A DNA stretch of 64,000 bases from Oegoconia quadripuncta. Taxonomy: Eukaryota > Arthropoda > Insecta > Lepidoptera > Autostichidae. Below the pieces are notes generated by a model. It saw only the letters and a program-made list of their open reading frames with translations, ran no database searches and was not told the DNA's origin. The stretch lies in contig OX438750.1 in the NCBI GenBank assembly GCA_949316235.1, forward strand, positions 22,508,865-22,572,864. Reading direction: 5' to 3'. Position numbers and translations under genes: made by a program. This document shows positions 33,186 to 43,954 of this stretch, piece by piece. Positions within the stretch are counted from its first letter, which is position 1, and each line of letters starts with the position of its first letter.

Positions 33186-34424
33186 ATCTTGCAGAAAACA
33201 ATACGTATATACGATGAAATATAAAATAAAATTGCATTAATAAATCTTATACTTTTCTTTGAGAAATTATTACACTGAATAAAAGCATTTGCCAATAAAC
33301 CAAAGGCGCAGTGTTATATTTGGTAAGATAATTTATTTGCGTTTAATGATCCAAAGGCTATCCAGTCAGTCAGAAAAAAAATCTATTTGCTTGAAACCAC
33401 AATTAGGCAAAAATAATTAAATAAGATTACCTGTTTTTACAGCAATTACATAATTGTAGTAAGTAGTTTCCATGTAGTTACAATTTATTGCATTTGTCAA
33501 AACTAATCGGCACATAATTGATTACGATTAGTTTTAGTATTGTAGTTAAAATAATTGACAGTACGGAATACTAATTGTCCAAGCTTCGACTCGCACTTAG
33601 CCGATATTAATTACTGGGAACAATAGGTTCACTTGCAAATCAAGTCGAACTGGTGCATTAATCTCAAATAATTGAACATTGTAATTATGTTAAAATTGTA
33701 ACACAAGAAAGCAACATGACTTACCCTTTGTTTTGATTTTGGCAAAAAGTAATCCAAAATTAGAAAGGGCCTATTTACCTACCCGGTTATTACATTATTA
33801 TTTTGGCTTTTGTGTTTTGAACATTAAAACGGATACTCAATGAATGTCGTTTAAGATGCCCGTCAAGAATTGTTCTACTCTTTCCTAGCCTGATGAGTTA
33901 AAGATTTACGAACATATATAAAAGCACTCTTTAAAAGCAAAAAATAATAATCTTGTAACGTAATTTATACTTGTCTATTCTATTGGCTTGCTGTCCTAGT
34001 CCCTTGAGATTATACTTGTTTTTTTATGTTATCTAATTATTTGTTCTAGATCGAGAAATGGATAACCGACCAAATTTAATATATCTCTTCTCTAAAACCG
34101 GTCATCTTTTCCCGTGATTTTCCCTCAACCTACGTTGTCATTGGCAGAATTTATTGAACAAGAAGAGCATGAAAAGCCATAAAAAAATTTACAAATTTAA
34201 TACAACGAAAATATAAATGTGCGAGTTTGCCAGAGGTAGCAGTTATTCTGGCTAGCGATCCCATAAGTGACGATAATATTAGATTTGATTTATTAAAATA
34301 TTCAATTTCGAAAAGCAAATGCCTAGTTGTGTCGTAAAATTATACATTCGATAAATTTTACTGCACGTCACTATCTAAATATATATATATATATCTAAAG
34401 GTGACTGACATAGTGATCTATCAA
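33186..34424. other. repeat-poor AT-rich block
   Basis: No recognised repeat, gene or RNA. 33440-33680 is dense in ATTA/TAAT cores. A (TA)n tract lies at about 34380-34394. Confidence 0.35.
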
Positions 34425-34614
34425 CGCCCAGCCCAAACCACTGGACGGATCGGGCTGAAATTTGGCATGCAGGTAGATGTTATGACGTAGGCATCGGCTA
34501 AGAAAGGATTTTGATAAATTCTACCCCCAAGGGGATAAAATAGGGGATGAAAGTTTGTTGTTTGTATTTTGATAAAATCTTCCACGCGGACGAAGTCGCG
34601 GGAGGAAAGCTAGT
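34425..34614 (-). repeat. family S repeat, minus orientation
   Basis: CCACTGGACGGATCGGGCTG, AAATTTGGCATGCAGGTAGA and the end TCTTCCACGCGGACGAAGTC, GCGGGAGGAAAGCTAGTT: complement of the S start. Confidence 0.75.
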
Positions 34615-35149
34615 TGACAATAAAGTACAGCAATTAGCACCTTCAACGTAGTTATGAATTAATACGAAACTTGATGAGCGGACAATCGTCAAAATGGCCA
34701 TCATAGCCGTGCCGTGTTCAATTCTTTTAGAAATTGTAGGTCCTCCAGGTACAGTTCAGAGCGTATTATTTTTTCTATGTGTCTACATAGATTACTCCAA
34801 TATTTCGTGACAGAAGTTTTTTTATTGAACGAATACACTATAAATATACCTATCGAGATGGCTTTATTTAAAATTTCATGAAAATCTGTGGATGAAGGAA
34901 TATCCATGTGGATACCGGTGCTCCTTAAGAGTTGACCACAAAGGTGCCATGATTGGGTTACTGTAATAATATTTACGCATGGTACGCGTAGCAGGTAACT
35001 TTATATGTGACAGAGCAATGATGCAATCAGAGGGTTTTTTGATGGAAGTTAAGTCCGCTTCTTGGAATGTTTGGCGAATCTGGCGTCTATAGTTTGGGAG
35101 ATATTGCGACAACGTAGAAACACATTTATTTACTTATAAACATAATTAC
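34615..35149. other. no recognisable gene
   Basis: Two minus-strand frames (34701-34907, 34876-35112) have no family resemblance, and each is shorter than needed to stand out from chance. Confidence 0.4.
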
Positions 35150-35420
35150 TATTAGCCGTGTAGTTCCCGGCAAAGTAGAATAAGACCAACTCTCTTTTCC
35201 CGTGGGTGTCGTAAAAGACGACTAAACAATTGTGACCAGAGACGAGTAGCAGGGTCATTCGTCTGAATCTCCCAGAAAAAACCTGCGATCGCACCTGCCC
35301 CGAACGTGGCGATAAAAGCAAATCCTCACAGCATGAAAAGCGATGCAAGTCACTTCATTGCGAGGCAAGTAGTGGAATTTTACAACACTGTTTAATGTGC
35401 TATGTATGTAGGTATGTAGC
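35150..35420 (+). repeat. family G repeat
   Basis: AGCCGTGTAGTTCCCGGCAA, TTTTCCCGTGGGTGTCGTAA and AAGACGACTAAAC, then a diverged body and TATGTATGTAGGTATGTAG. It matches a widespread lepidopteran LINE-associated 3' repeat (recognition). 35421-35842 shows nothing else. Confidence 0.65.
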
Positions 35421-35842
35421 CCTAAACATCATATACCATTCTTTTAGGCTTGAGTAATATAAAAAGGTGGTCACAAGTGACTGGATACAGAAAACTGAGG
35501 ATAAGTTTGGTGGCGTACTTTGGGAAAGCCCTGTCCAGTAGTGGAAATGGGAGTCATGCGGGATGAAAAATGCAAACGCTCCCGTATGATATTCGCCGTA
35601 GTAGGTATATTTGTCGTCTAATATTTTTTAGTGTCAGCGTTCTAATAGAGCGTACTATATTCATGAAAGGGGATACCGTCGAGTTGGTCCCATTGTAATT
35701 TCAGCGCAATCGGTCCAGTAGTTTTTGTGTAATCATGGTAAATATCAGAATGGCATTACATATTTAGACGATTGCGTAGTTTTTACACAGGGAAACTAAG
35801 TAGATACAGTTTGGGTTTGTATGGAAAAAGTGTAGACTAGAT

Positions 35843-36566
35843 CGGTGTGATTATCAGCAATAAATATGACAAATCGAAGATCATCAGGTCGAGCTGGTAC
35901 ACCCGAACTGCCCATTTAACCTGTAGGAGCGAGAAGGTCGCCATCGCACAAAAATTATCATGGAGATTAGCAACCACGGATAATACTAATAACTTTTTTT
36001 AACCGACTTCAAAAAAGGAGGAGGTTCTGTATTATTTATGTATGTACATCGATTAGTCCGAGATTTTTAAGCCGATTTACGTCGGTGTGATTATCAACAA
36101 TAAATATGACAAATCGAAGATCATCAGGTCGAGCTGGTATACCCCAAGTGCCCACCTAACCTGTAGGAGCGAGAAGGTTCGCCATCGCACAAAAATTATC
36201 ATGGAGATTAGCAACCACGGATAAATACTAATAACTTTTTTTAACCGACTTCAAAAAAGGAGGAGGTTCTGTATTATTTATGTATGTACATCGATTAGTC
36301 CGAGATTTTTAAGCCGATTTACGTCGGTGTGATTATCAACAATAAATATGACAAATCGAAGATCATCAGGTCGAGCTGGTATACCCCAAGTGCCCACCTA
36401 ACCTGTAGGAGCGAGAAGGTTCGCCATCGCACAAAAATTATCATGGAGATTAGCAACCACGGATAAATACTAATAACTTTTTTTAACCAACTTCAAAAAA
36501 GGAGGAGGTTCTGTAATCTTTATGTATGTACATCGATTAGTCCGACATTTTTAGGCCGATTTACGT
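35843..36566. repeat. tandem array, three units of about 241 bp
   Basis: Units begin with CGGTGTGATTATCA at 35843, 36083 and 36325 (spacing 240 and 242). Each contains AAATCGAAGATCATCAGGTC, GCGAGAAGG, TAGCAACCACGG, then AACCGACTTCAAAAAAGGAG, CATCGATTAGTCCGA and GCCGATTTACG. The first half of unit 1 and the second half of unit 3 are the diverged parts; the internal halves are almost identical. Confidence 0.9.
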
Positions 36567-36863
36567 GATTATAAGGCCGTGCCTGCGCTCACGCTGCTCA
36601 GCGGACTCCTCGGCAAGCCGATCGTGTATAAAACCGAGTCTATGCTCGTTCTGTTCTGGAGTTTCCTGGCGAATACGTGATTTAACGTAATCTTTCATAG
36701 CTACTAGACGTACTCGGCGAGCTTCGGGCGTCTCCTGGGAACGCGAAATTGCGTTCCGTGAGGCATTTTTTTCAAGCCGTAGTACCCTTTCAGTTTCGGT
36801 TTCTTTTGACCGACAGTTCTTTAAACGAGCAGCACCTTTCGTAAGCCTGCCCATATTGGTCAA
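36561..36863 (-). CDS. open frame with STPR-like 23-residue repeats (transposon-associated, probably truncated)
   Basis: A 100-residue frame that is highly basic and Glu/Arg-rich. From residue 21 it is built of 23-residue units: residues 21-43 (ETETERVLRLEK...), 44-66 (ETPEARRVRLVAMK...), a shortened unit 67-85 (ETPEQNEHRLG...), and the start of a fourth at 86 (ESAEQRERR). The E-T-P-E-x-R-x-x-R-L pattern and exact 23-residue spacing match the STPR DNA-binding repeat, first described in the silkworm fibroin-modulator-binding protein FMBP-1 (established knowledge). Similar stretches also occur in proteins of insect transposons. The last codons and the stop lie on the boundary with the tandem array, so the natural C-terminus is probably lost. 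No zinc fingers are seen. A host gene is less likely than a transposon fragment. Confidence 0.55.
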   Translation of the reverse strand: MTNMGRLTKGAARLKNCRSKETETERVLRLEKNASRNAISRSQETPEARRVRLVAMKDYVKSRIRQETPEQNEHRLGFIHDRLAEESAEQRERRHGLIIT

Positions 36864-37099
36864 TTAATATATTTTATTATTTTGTAATGTCTGACCAGAC
36901 ACTAAAAAGAATTAAATAAAAAAGGATTTAAAAAAAACGACTTCAAAAAACCCGGAAAAAATAATTTAATTAAACTACTGCAATATTAATAACTGAAAAG
37001 TATGAAATAAAAAACCAGAGCAGAATGTTCTTTAGAGATAAATATACACTATTATATATAATGAGAATACAATACAATTTATATGCTATACAATAATAG
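36864..37099. other. linker with D/array-type traces
   Basis: AAAAACGACTTCAAAAAACC at about 36936 resembles the GACTTCAAAAAAGG part of the tandem unit. The remainder is AT-rich. Confidence 0.4.
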
Positions 37100-37243
37100 T
37101 TAGGTATAATGATCATTGAGTTCGTGGGGCACCCATTTGTCAAGCTTTTTTACCTTGCCAATTTGACGCAAATTGACCAATATTGTTTTGACGCTAACGT
37201 CGAAAGCTGCTGCTAATTCAGCCGTAAATTGTGTATCATCAGC
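37100..37243 (-). pseudogene. mariner transposase fragment (N-terminal DNA-binding region)
   Basis: The minus frame, ending with TAA at 37102-37100, contains FTAELAAAFDVSVKTILVNL and GKVKKLDKWVPHEL. This is the second helix-turn-helix and the WVPHEL linker motif of mariner-type transposases, which act by cut-and-paste with a DDD/DDE domain (family knowledge). The catalytic domain is absent. It abuts a Mutator-like fragment at about 37243. Confidence 0.8.
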
Positions 37244-37745
37244 TTTTTGGAATAGCATCCATCAGCAATCACATCAATTATCGGTATACCGTTTTTCCTA
37301 AGGCTTCCTTCTGCTATCGCAAAATTTCTTTCTTTTTCCCCTGCTTTCTTCATAGTTTCTTGAGCAACCCTTTGCCAATTTCTGGACAGAACGTCATGTT
37401 GCGTTTGGTATTTTTTATTTGGAATAAGAGGTAGATTTATTGCCGTAGAAAACTCTTTCAAATGTGAATGACCACCACCAATAGATATTATGCCTGCTAT
37501 GGCACAACTATTGACATCTAAGTAATCATCCTCCGGATAATCACTTTCTATATGAAACTTTAAATTGCACATTCTACACACGAAAGTAAATTTAGAGATG
37601 AGCCCATCTTGTTTTTCGTTTATTAAATCGATAGTATTCAGATTACAGCCAAGAGGTCCGTTCAAATTTCTTGCAATTTTTTATAAAAATGCGAGTTGGC
37701 TACAAACCGCCGACAGATGCAGATTTCTTATTCCGTATTCTGATC
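37213..37745 (-). pseudogene. Mutator-like (MULE) transposase N-terminal fragment
   Basis: The main frame runs from 37665 to 37213. It has a C-x2-C knuckle (residues 30-33), the block AIAGIISIGGGHSHLKEFST, then YQTQHDVLSRNW, and ends in GIPIIDVIADGCYSK, where a first catalytic Asp is expected in the insect Mutator-like transposase domain (family recognition). In another frame just upstream (about 37737-37690) RRFVANSHFYKKLQEI continues the N-terminal side, so a frameshift lies near 37685. From residue 141 on (LMIHNLRLN) the frame is mariner DNA read out of frame. The catalytic core beyond the first Asp is lost. Confidence 0.75.
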
Positions 37746-38747
37746 ACTTGTAATCTGATAAGTCTGAAACAGAAAACTTTCGTTATTATTTTATTAGTTA
37801 ATATTATATTTACCGACTACGGCCCATTATTATTATTATTTCGTCTTTGGTCTAAGTGTTTCTCAAAAAACAAGACAATAAGGCGGTCATCACGAACAAA
37901 ATACTTTTTAGTCATATTTTCCGTAGTCAGGAATTAGTTTTTGTCTTTTATTTCATATATTATATAGCGCATTTGACGTTAGTTTGACATTTAGTTGACC
38001 ATTCAGGTTACTAAGCCATTAGTTAGTACATACCTCTTCATCTTTTTTTTTTCTGAACACCTTGTGCCTCAATGTCGTACCTGTCATTAAAAGATAATAT
38101 TATTGAAACACTTCAGGAAAACTTTTTGAATAAAATCTGTTAACTTTAATGTTTTATTTTTTATTTTTTTCGTAATAGGTACATCCTATACATACACTCT
38201 GCAACGTTTGTCGGGTTAATTTTGTTAGACCTTATATATTATGATGGCCGAATCTGTGATTTTCGTAAGTCTATGGTAATTCTCAATAGATTATTTTAGC
38301 GGTTGAAAGGAATTTATTTGTTTTTTTTTATATAATTTTTATTATATGTCCCATTGGCAATCATTTTATAAAAATCTCAAAGTTATGCTTTTGTTTTATG
38401 ATGACCTTTACATATTTCTTTCGACAAGGTTTGTTTTTGGTCAAAAATAACAATATTGCCTATTATCTATTTCAGAAATCCTAGATACTGGTAAAAATAA
38501 TAATTTTACTCACTCTTGCAAAACAAGTCCGGTTGATGACTCTTCAGGGCCCAAATGATTTTTAGAACTGAAAATCAAAGAATTGTAGTACGTCAGCACC
38601 TAGGAATATGTAATGACGAAAAGTACACAGCCATGCACAAAAATGAAATTTTTGATAAATATCACTTAGACATGTAAAAAAAGATTACAGGATTTATTTA
38701 GACATACAATAAATAAAAGCAAATAAAATAAAAAAGACAAGAAAAGT
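37746..38747. other. possible further Mutator remnant, otherwise unrecognised
   Basis: At 37815-37920 a minus frame (MTKKYFVRDDR..., ending in an Asn run) could be the element's N-terminus, but this is weak. The rest is AT-rich. Confidence 0.3.
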
Positions 38748-38810
38748 ACTGGGATCGATCCAGCACGACGAAATTCAAGCGACAAGCCCAAGTCGACTGA
38801 GCCAAACGTC
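38748..38810 (-). mobile_element. tRNA-like SINE head, separate type
   Basis: On the minus strand: GTTTGGCTCAGTCGACTTGG (A-box-like TGGCTCAGTCGA), 33 bp later GGATCGATCCC (B-box-like). The spacing suits a tRNA-derived Pol III promoter. T-rich sequence continues to about 38680. It differs from SINE-A, B and M. Cloverleaf folding was not verified. Confidence 0.4.
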
Positions 38811-40117
38811 TTACATAAGCGGTGACGAAAAAAGGTACCTATACATCCCGTATCAGTAGACGCAACTACAAAATAGTGAAAACATAATTATGGTTGCGTT
38901 TTATAAATTTGGTGTTTCATGTACATACTTAATTAATTAAAAAGAGATATAATATTTTATTATACTTACTTTACAACCTCCATCATGTGTTTCTGATTTC
39001 TTTTATATTGCCGTTTCTTCGGTTTTGTTTTTTTTTCGAGTCCATTTTCTATTATTAACTTTACCAACTTATTTATTTACAACTGTGATTACCTACCTAA
39101 TAAATAAAATTATTTACACACATACAAAATTTTACCCTAATTAAATAAACAAAACAAGAAAAAGAAAGTCCTGAATATGAATATGAAAAAAAGTTCGAAT
39201 ATTTGGGAGAGCGTCTCAGCGCACAACACAGGTCCATCCAGCAACGCGCCTAAGCGATCACTGTCGCATTGAGTACGAGTAACAGAGAAAGCGTTACTTA
39301 GAATTATAGGGCGTAAGTGCAAATCACAAAATTAATTATTTCAATTAAAATAGACGCATTATTGAAAATCTAAAACATGAATTTGTTTTAGTAACATATA
39401 CGACACAATATTGTACAAAATATCATTTATGTTAGTGAATGCATATCTGAGAAAAATAAGATTTCATGCATTTTTAGATGCTACTTTGCAATTAAATTCT
39501 ATCGAGAGAAGATTGTGTAATTATGTTTTGAAAACATGAATCATGTCAGAAATATGATCAATTTTACCTATAACTTTTTTTATAATGATACGAGCTATAT
39601 GCTTTACAAAAAATGATAATCTTTCAACGCAATTGGCTGCTGTCAGCCTCTTAATATCAACACTTACTTATCAAGCCTGCAAAAGGACCAAATGTTGCGA
39701 TCCACTTAACAATACAACCGCCAATTCAATAGGACAACAATAACTTCCGTCCATTCGAGGGTGTTGAATTTATTGGCACAAAAACAGAGCAAATATTTTT
39801 TCCCGACAACGATACCGAAACTCGCCCCTTTTATCAAGGTCCGTTATTATAACAGAATACGTGTGCTCGCAAATCAAACAGGGCTTTGTTTCGACATTTT
39901 TTTTGTTTTTACCTAGTTCAAAATGCCATGAATGCCGTAGAGTTGACATGTTTTGGACTGGAAAAATTAAAAATCGTGCCCCGTGTCATACCGATCTGTA
40001 CTACTGGGAATGAATGGTTTGTCCTGTCCTCTAGGGTGATACGCCACTTAATATTCGATTTTTAAAATATGATAACTTTAAAAAAGTCATTTGTTATGGT
40101 TACTTCGAAATGAAGTA
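38811..40117. other. no recognisable feature
   Basis: AT-rich sequence. 39200-39310 is GC-richer (ACACAGGTCCATCCAGCAAC) but no frame or repeat could be assigned. Confidence 0.4.
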
Positions 40118-40172
40118 GTGTATATTTTCCTTGTGTGCTATAAAGTGTATTTGTATTATATTGTAGTGTTTT
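40118..40172 (+). repeat. family R 3' end fragment
   Basis: TTGTGTGCTATAAAGTGTAT then TTGTATTATATTGTAG. Confidence 0.55.
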
Positions 40173-40338
40173 AAATAGATTTAAAAACGATTTTTATTTT
40201 CGAAATGTGATTCATCATTCTTAACCACGTTTGGTGGAAATCTGTTCAGATATTTCGAGCATATCTGGATCGTTATGTATGCTCACACTTTCCCTGGGGT
40301 TTTCTAAATTTTCAATGTGTTATTATATTATTACGAGT

Positions 40339-40537
40339 TAACTAGCTTTCCACCCGCGTCTTCGCCTGCATGGAATTTGTTTATCTCGCGGGAACTACTT
40401 ATCAAATCGTATGTCTTAATCCAGATTATATTCTACGTATATACCAAATTTCATCCAAATCCGTTCATCCGTTTCGCCGTGATTGAGCAACAAACAAACA
40501 AACATCCAAACTTTTACATTTATAATATTAGTTAGAT
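40339..40537 (+). repeat. family S repeat
   Basis: AACTAGCTTTCCACCCGCGT, TATGTCTTAATCCAG, TCATCCAAATCCGTTCATCC, GTGATTGAGCAACAAACAAA and the end TTTATAATATTAG. Confidence 0.85.
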
Positions 40538-41584
40538 CTACGAGTATTACTGTTAATGATTGAATGCCTACGTAAGGTTTTCTAGAGAGACTTTCAAGAG
40601 CTCTTCGTTTTTTTCGGGTTTTTGAGGCGTGTACATTCTGTGAGACTGTGAGGGCTACAAATTTACTCCTGTTGCACACAAAAAGGGCTATTTGCACAAA
40701 TCTCTATTTGGTTGCGAGTTTTTATATATTTGTTCCTCTTAGCAAATTTTCACCGCAACTTTTTGCCTAACAGAAATTCCATTGTTGATTTGTTTGCCTT
40801 TTTCTTTTTTAGCCAACCGCAAACGACGCATGTAATGAATAAATTAAATTATGCCAATCTACATAATTTGCCCATTGGTGTATTTGGATCATATGCTACC
40901 TGTTTAGGTGGGACCTAATGAAAAAACAAGATGTTAATCAAACATAAGGTAGGTATCGGTTTGGCCGTTAAAAGAGCAGGATTTTTTCAAAACGTTTGTT
41001 TGTATAGAACGAAGCTACAATGCTAATTTTGTCTGTTTGATCATACGAATCAGAAAATAAAATCGAACGTCAATTTCATAAGGGTATTCCGATATTTCAT
41101 AACAATATCATTAAATATTATGTGATGTTGCTAATTTAATGTCAGAACAAATAATAACTCCGGTTGAAGAATTTTGTGCGCATTATGAGAAGAACATGAA
41201 TTCGATCTTTTCTTTGTTTCAGTTACATTTTGTCCTAGTTACGTGTATATCTTTTGTATCATATTGAGCTCCATGGAAAATATCTATGTAACACATACCT
41301 AACTATAGATATAACTATGTACTGACACTGGATTTATTTAGAATAGTTTTCACTTCCAAAAACAGGACTGTCTGTAAAAAAATTAGAAGGTGTGTAATAT
41401 GTTCATCTAATGCTAATGTGAGTAGTTAAGTACTATACGTAAGTACTAGGTATTAAACCTATAACCTATATCAATATTTAGTACCTATTTACAGTTGGGC
41501 CACACGACGATCAACACTTCTAGTATCCAGCTGACCGCGAGACGCTTTACAAAAATGTACCAATGTAAGCTGGCCTTTACATAC
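40538..41584. other. no recognisable feature
   Basis: AT-rich sequence with incidental short frames only. Confidence 0.4.
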
Positions 41585-41870
41585 ATAACATCATGACCTT
41601 TATCCCAAACGGGGTGGTCAGAGATATCCCAAACATTATCGTTTAAGTGTTCAAAACATTAGAAGTTTAATGCTTGAAACAGCATTCATGGTTCACCTTA
41701 CGAAATATACAGAAATCCGACAGGAGCTGAGGCCTTCGCCCCCGTTAAAATATGCAAGTCTATACATGTTTTTTAGTGGAAAGTCCCTTAGTCGCCTTTT
41801 ATGACACCCACGGGAAGAGACGGGTTGGTTCTATTTTTTTACGTATCCAAACCCCCCAACAATAAGTTGA
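41585..41870 (-). repeat. family G repeat, minus orientation
   Basis: TTTATCCCAAACGGGGTGGT and CAGAGATATCCC at the left, CTTAGTCGCCTTTTATGACA and CCCACGGGAAGAGACGGGTT at the right: the complement of copies at 49.2 and 61.2 kb. Confidence 0.7.
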
Positions 41871-42944
41871 TCTTTATGTTTTATTACCTCTATATAGTGT
41901 CTTGCTCGTCTAAGCTGATGTATACTAGCTGATACTAGTCAGGCAGTGAAAGTATTTTTCCTGACATCTTCTACAGATAGTTCCATCCAAAAAATTGCAA
42001 ATAAAAGAAGTCATCGATTGTGGAAAACAAAATATAGGTATAAATATCATTAAAATAAATCCAAAACTTTAGATTCGTGAAACAGAGTACCTACTAACTG
42101 CCCGATGAAACCTAGTTTATAACAAGCGACAAACCGAATGGCTTAAACTAAATGGTCCGTGAAAATTTGACGTTATCGTAAATAATGCAGTTCAACAATA
42201 TCAACAAAAGAATCCCTTTATCCAACAATATCAACGTATCATTTTTGAAATCAAACCCTTTATGCTCTGAATTAAATGTCATAAATTTTACTCTAAATGC
42301 CCTTGATACTTGAAACTTGCTTCAAATACACTTGGATTAAAGTAGGTATCGATTGAGGAAGCTACGAACGAAGAAGCAAGAAATAGTGTACAATCAAGTG
42401 TAGACAGACAAGACACCATGTCCATATTATGGAATTTACTAGCTAATATCGTATTTCATAACGCTGATAGAACGTTTGATCAAACATTTATTGGCTAGTT
42501 TATGATTGATATACCAAATTATTTGCCAAAGAAAGTTTGGTCAAAAAACTCCACCTTTGTCATAAGAACGTCTAGGTCTATCCTGTGTGTCTATTTATAA
42601 TCAATGTATATCTACAGCTTTACTTGGGCGGTCATGTTTCTTTACACTTGACTGTATTATTAGGTTACCTTACCAATATAATGTCAATTAACAAATCTCA
42701 GAGAAGCCTATCAGATAATTACTATTTCATTCTTTTTTAGTTACCTTTTAAAGTGTTGTTTTCACCGCGACTTAAAAAAAAATTATACTTTTATTCAGAA
42801 GCATTCATATAAATAACCGGAATTACAACTCATAAACGTTCTTCAATGTTACACTCGCTGATCTTCGATGTTTTTATAACAAAATTTGTGGAAACGTCAC
42901 AGTACTTGAGCATGAACAGACGTTTCGGACACGTGCCTCCTTAT
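41871..42944. other. no recognisable feature
   Basis: AT-rich; nothing identified. Confidence 0.4.
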
Positions 42945-43010
42945 TAAATTAAAAAGAAAACATACCGGTAAGGTAAAAATTTAACAATTTCAAAAGGTCC
43001 TTTTGTGTCA
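42945..43010 (-). pseudogene. possible Gypsy-type integrase C-terminal scrap
   Basis: On the minus strand TKGPFEIVKFLPYRYVF resembles the GP(F/Y)-x-VxxxLP-x-RY(V) motif found after the integrase core of Gypsy LTR retroelements. Only about 17 residues match and no LTR or other pol part is seen. May be chance. Confidence 0.25.
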
Positions 43011-43449
43011 ATATTGTTTGAAAAGTTGCGACGTTTTAAACCGGGACGGTTTTTGGCTAGGGGAGGAGACCGGATGGGACATGATTGCCACGTGCTGGCC
43101 CGGTGGTGGGTGTGATTTTTTAGGGTTCCTTCTACCTTAGAAACGTTCACGGTGTGCCTTGTAATAGTAAGGGCCATAAAATAGTAAAATAATAGTCAAT
43201 CTACTAACACAGAACCATGGTGTTCCGTTAAATTTTAACTAAATTGCAAAACCTGTTTTGTAAACACTAATGCAATCATATAGAATAGACATTTCAATGG
43301 AAAAAAAACATCCAAGTGAGAGTTGGGTTTGGGGAATGAGTATTCCGTGTTATCAGTTGTTTAACAACAATCTAAAAGTAATCGTAAAAGCTCTTACAAT
43401 TTTAACACAACATAGCTCTAACAGTAGGTAATAGCTAACCTACGCTGTA

Positions 43450-43800
43450 ACCGCTTCTGGCTCAATGTAAACAACATTGGGTTTACGATTCGGAGGTCGC
43501 TGGTTCGATCCCCAGCGGGGTACATGTTTAAGTACTCGGTTTGGTTGGTGGAAGGGCATTTTAAATGTCCGCCTGGCTAGCTATACCACCATCTTATCTT
43601 AATCTACCGCCAAGCAGCAATGTTATTTGCTGTTAGCAATAGCATTGTTGTGTTTCGGTTGACAGAGATAAATAATTGAAGTCCCCCAAATGTATTTTCC
43701 GGTTTCCGGGTCAGTACGCTTCCACCTTTGACCTCATCTTCACTTAACATCAGGTGTGATTGAGGTCAAGTACCAACCCGTTGTGCATAAAAAAAATAAT
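43450..43800 (+). mobile_element. SINE-M, full-length copy
   Basis: Head GGCTCAATGTAAACAACATT, B box GGTTCGATCCCC, body GGGCATTTTAAATGTCCGCC, a short duplication around TGCTGTTAGCAATAGCATTG, then the end ACCCGTTGTGCATAAAAAAA. Confidence 0.9.
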
Positions 43801-43954
43801 AGGTAATTTTTGGCTAACGTAGGTTCCAATATATTAAATCCTAAAACAAAGTTTGTCAAAGAACTATATAAATCGAATCGATCGAAATTCAGGGCCCTCG
43901 CTAGTCAGGACGCGTGCAGAATCGGGGCGCCCTAGAGTTATAATTCCTAATGTA

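Noticed and set aside
35843..36566. CRISPR-like array
   Set aside because: Units are about 241 bp and contiguous with no spacers, in eukaryotic sequence.
36561..36863. Host FMBP-1-type transcription factor
   Set aside because: No zinc fingers, short truncated repeats, and transposase remnants and repeats on both sides.
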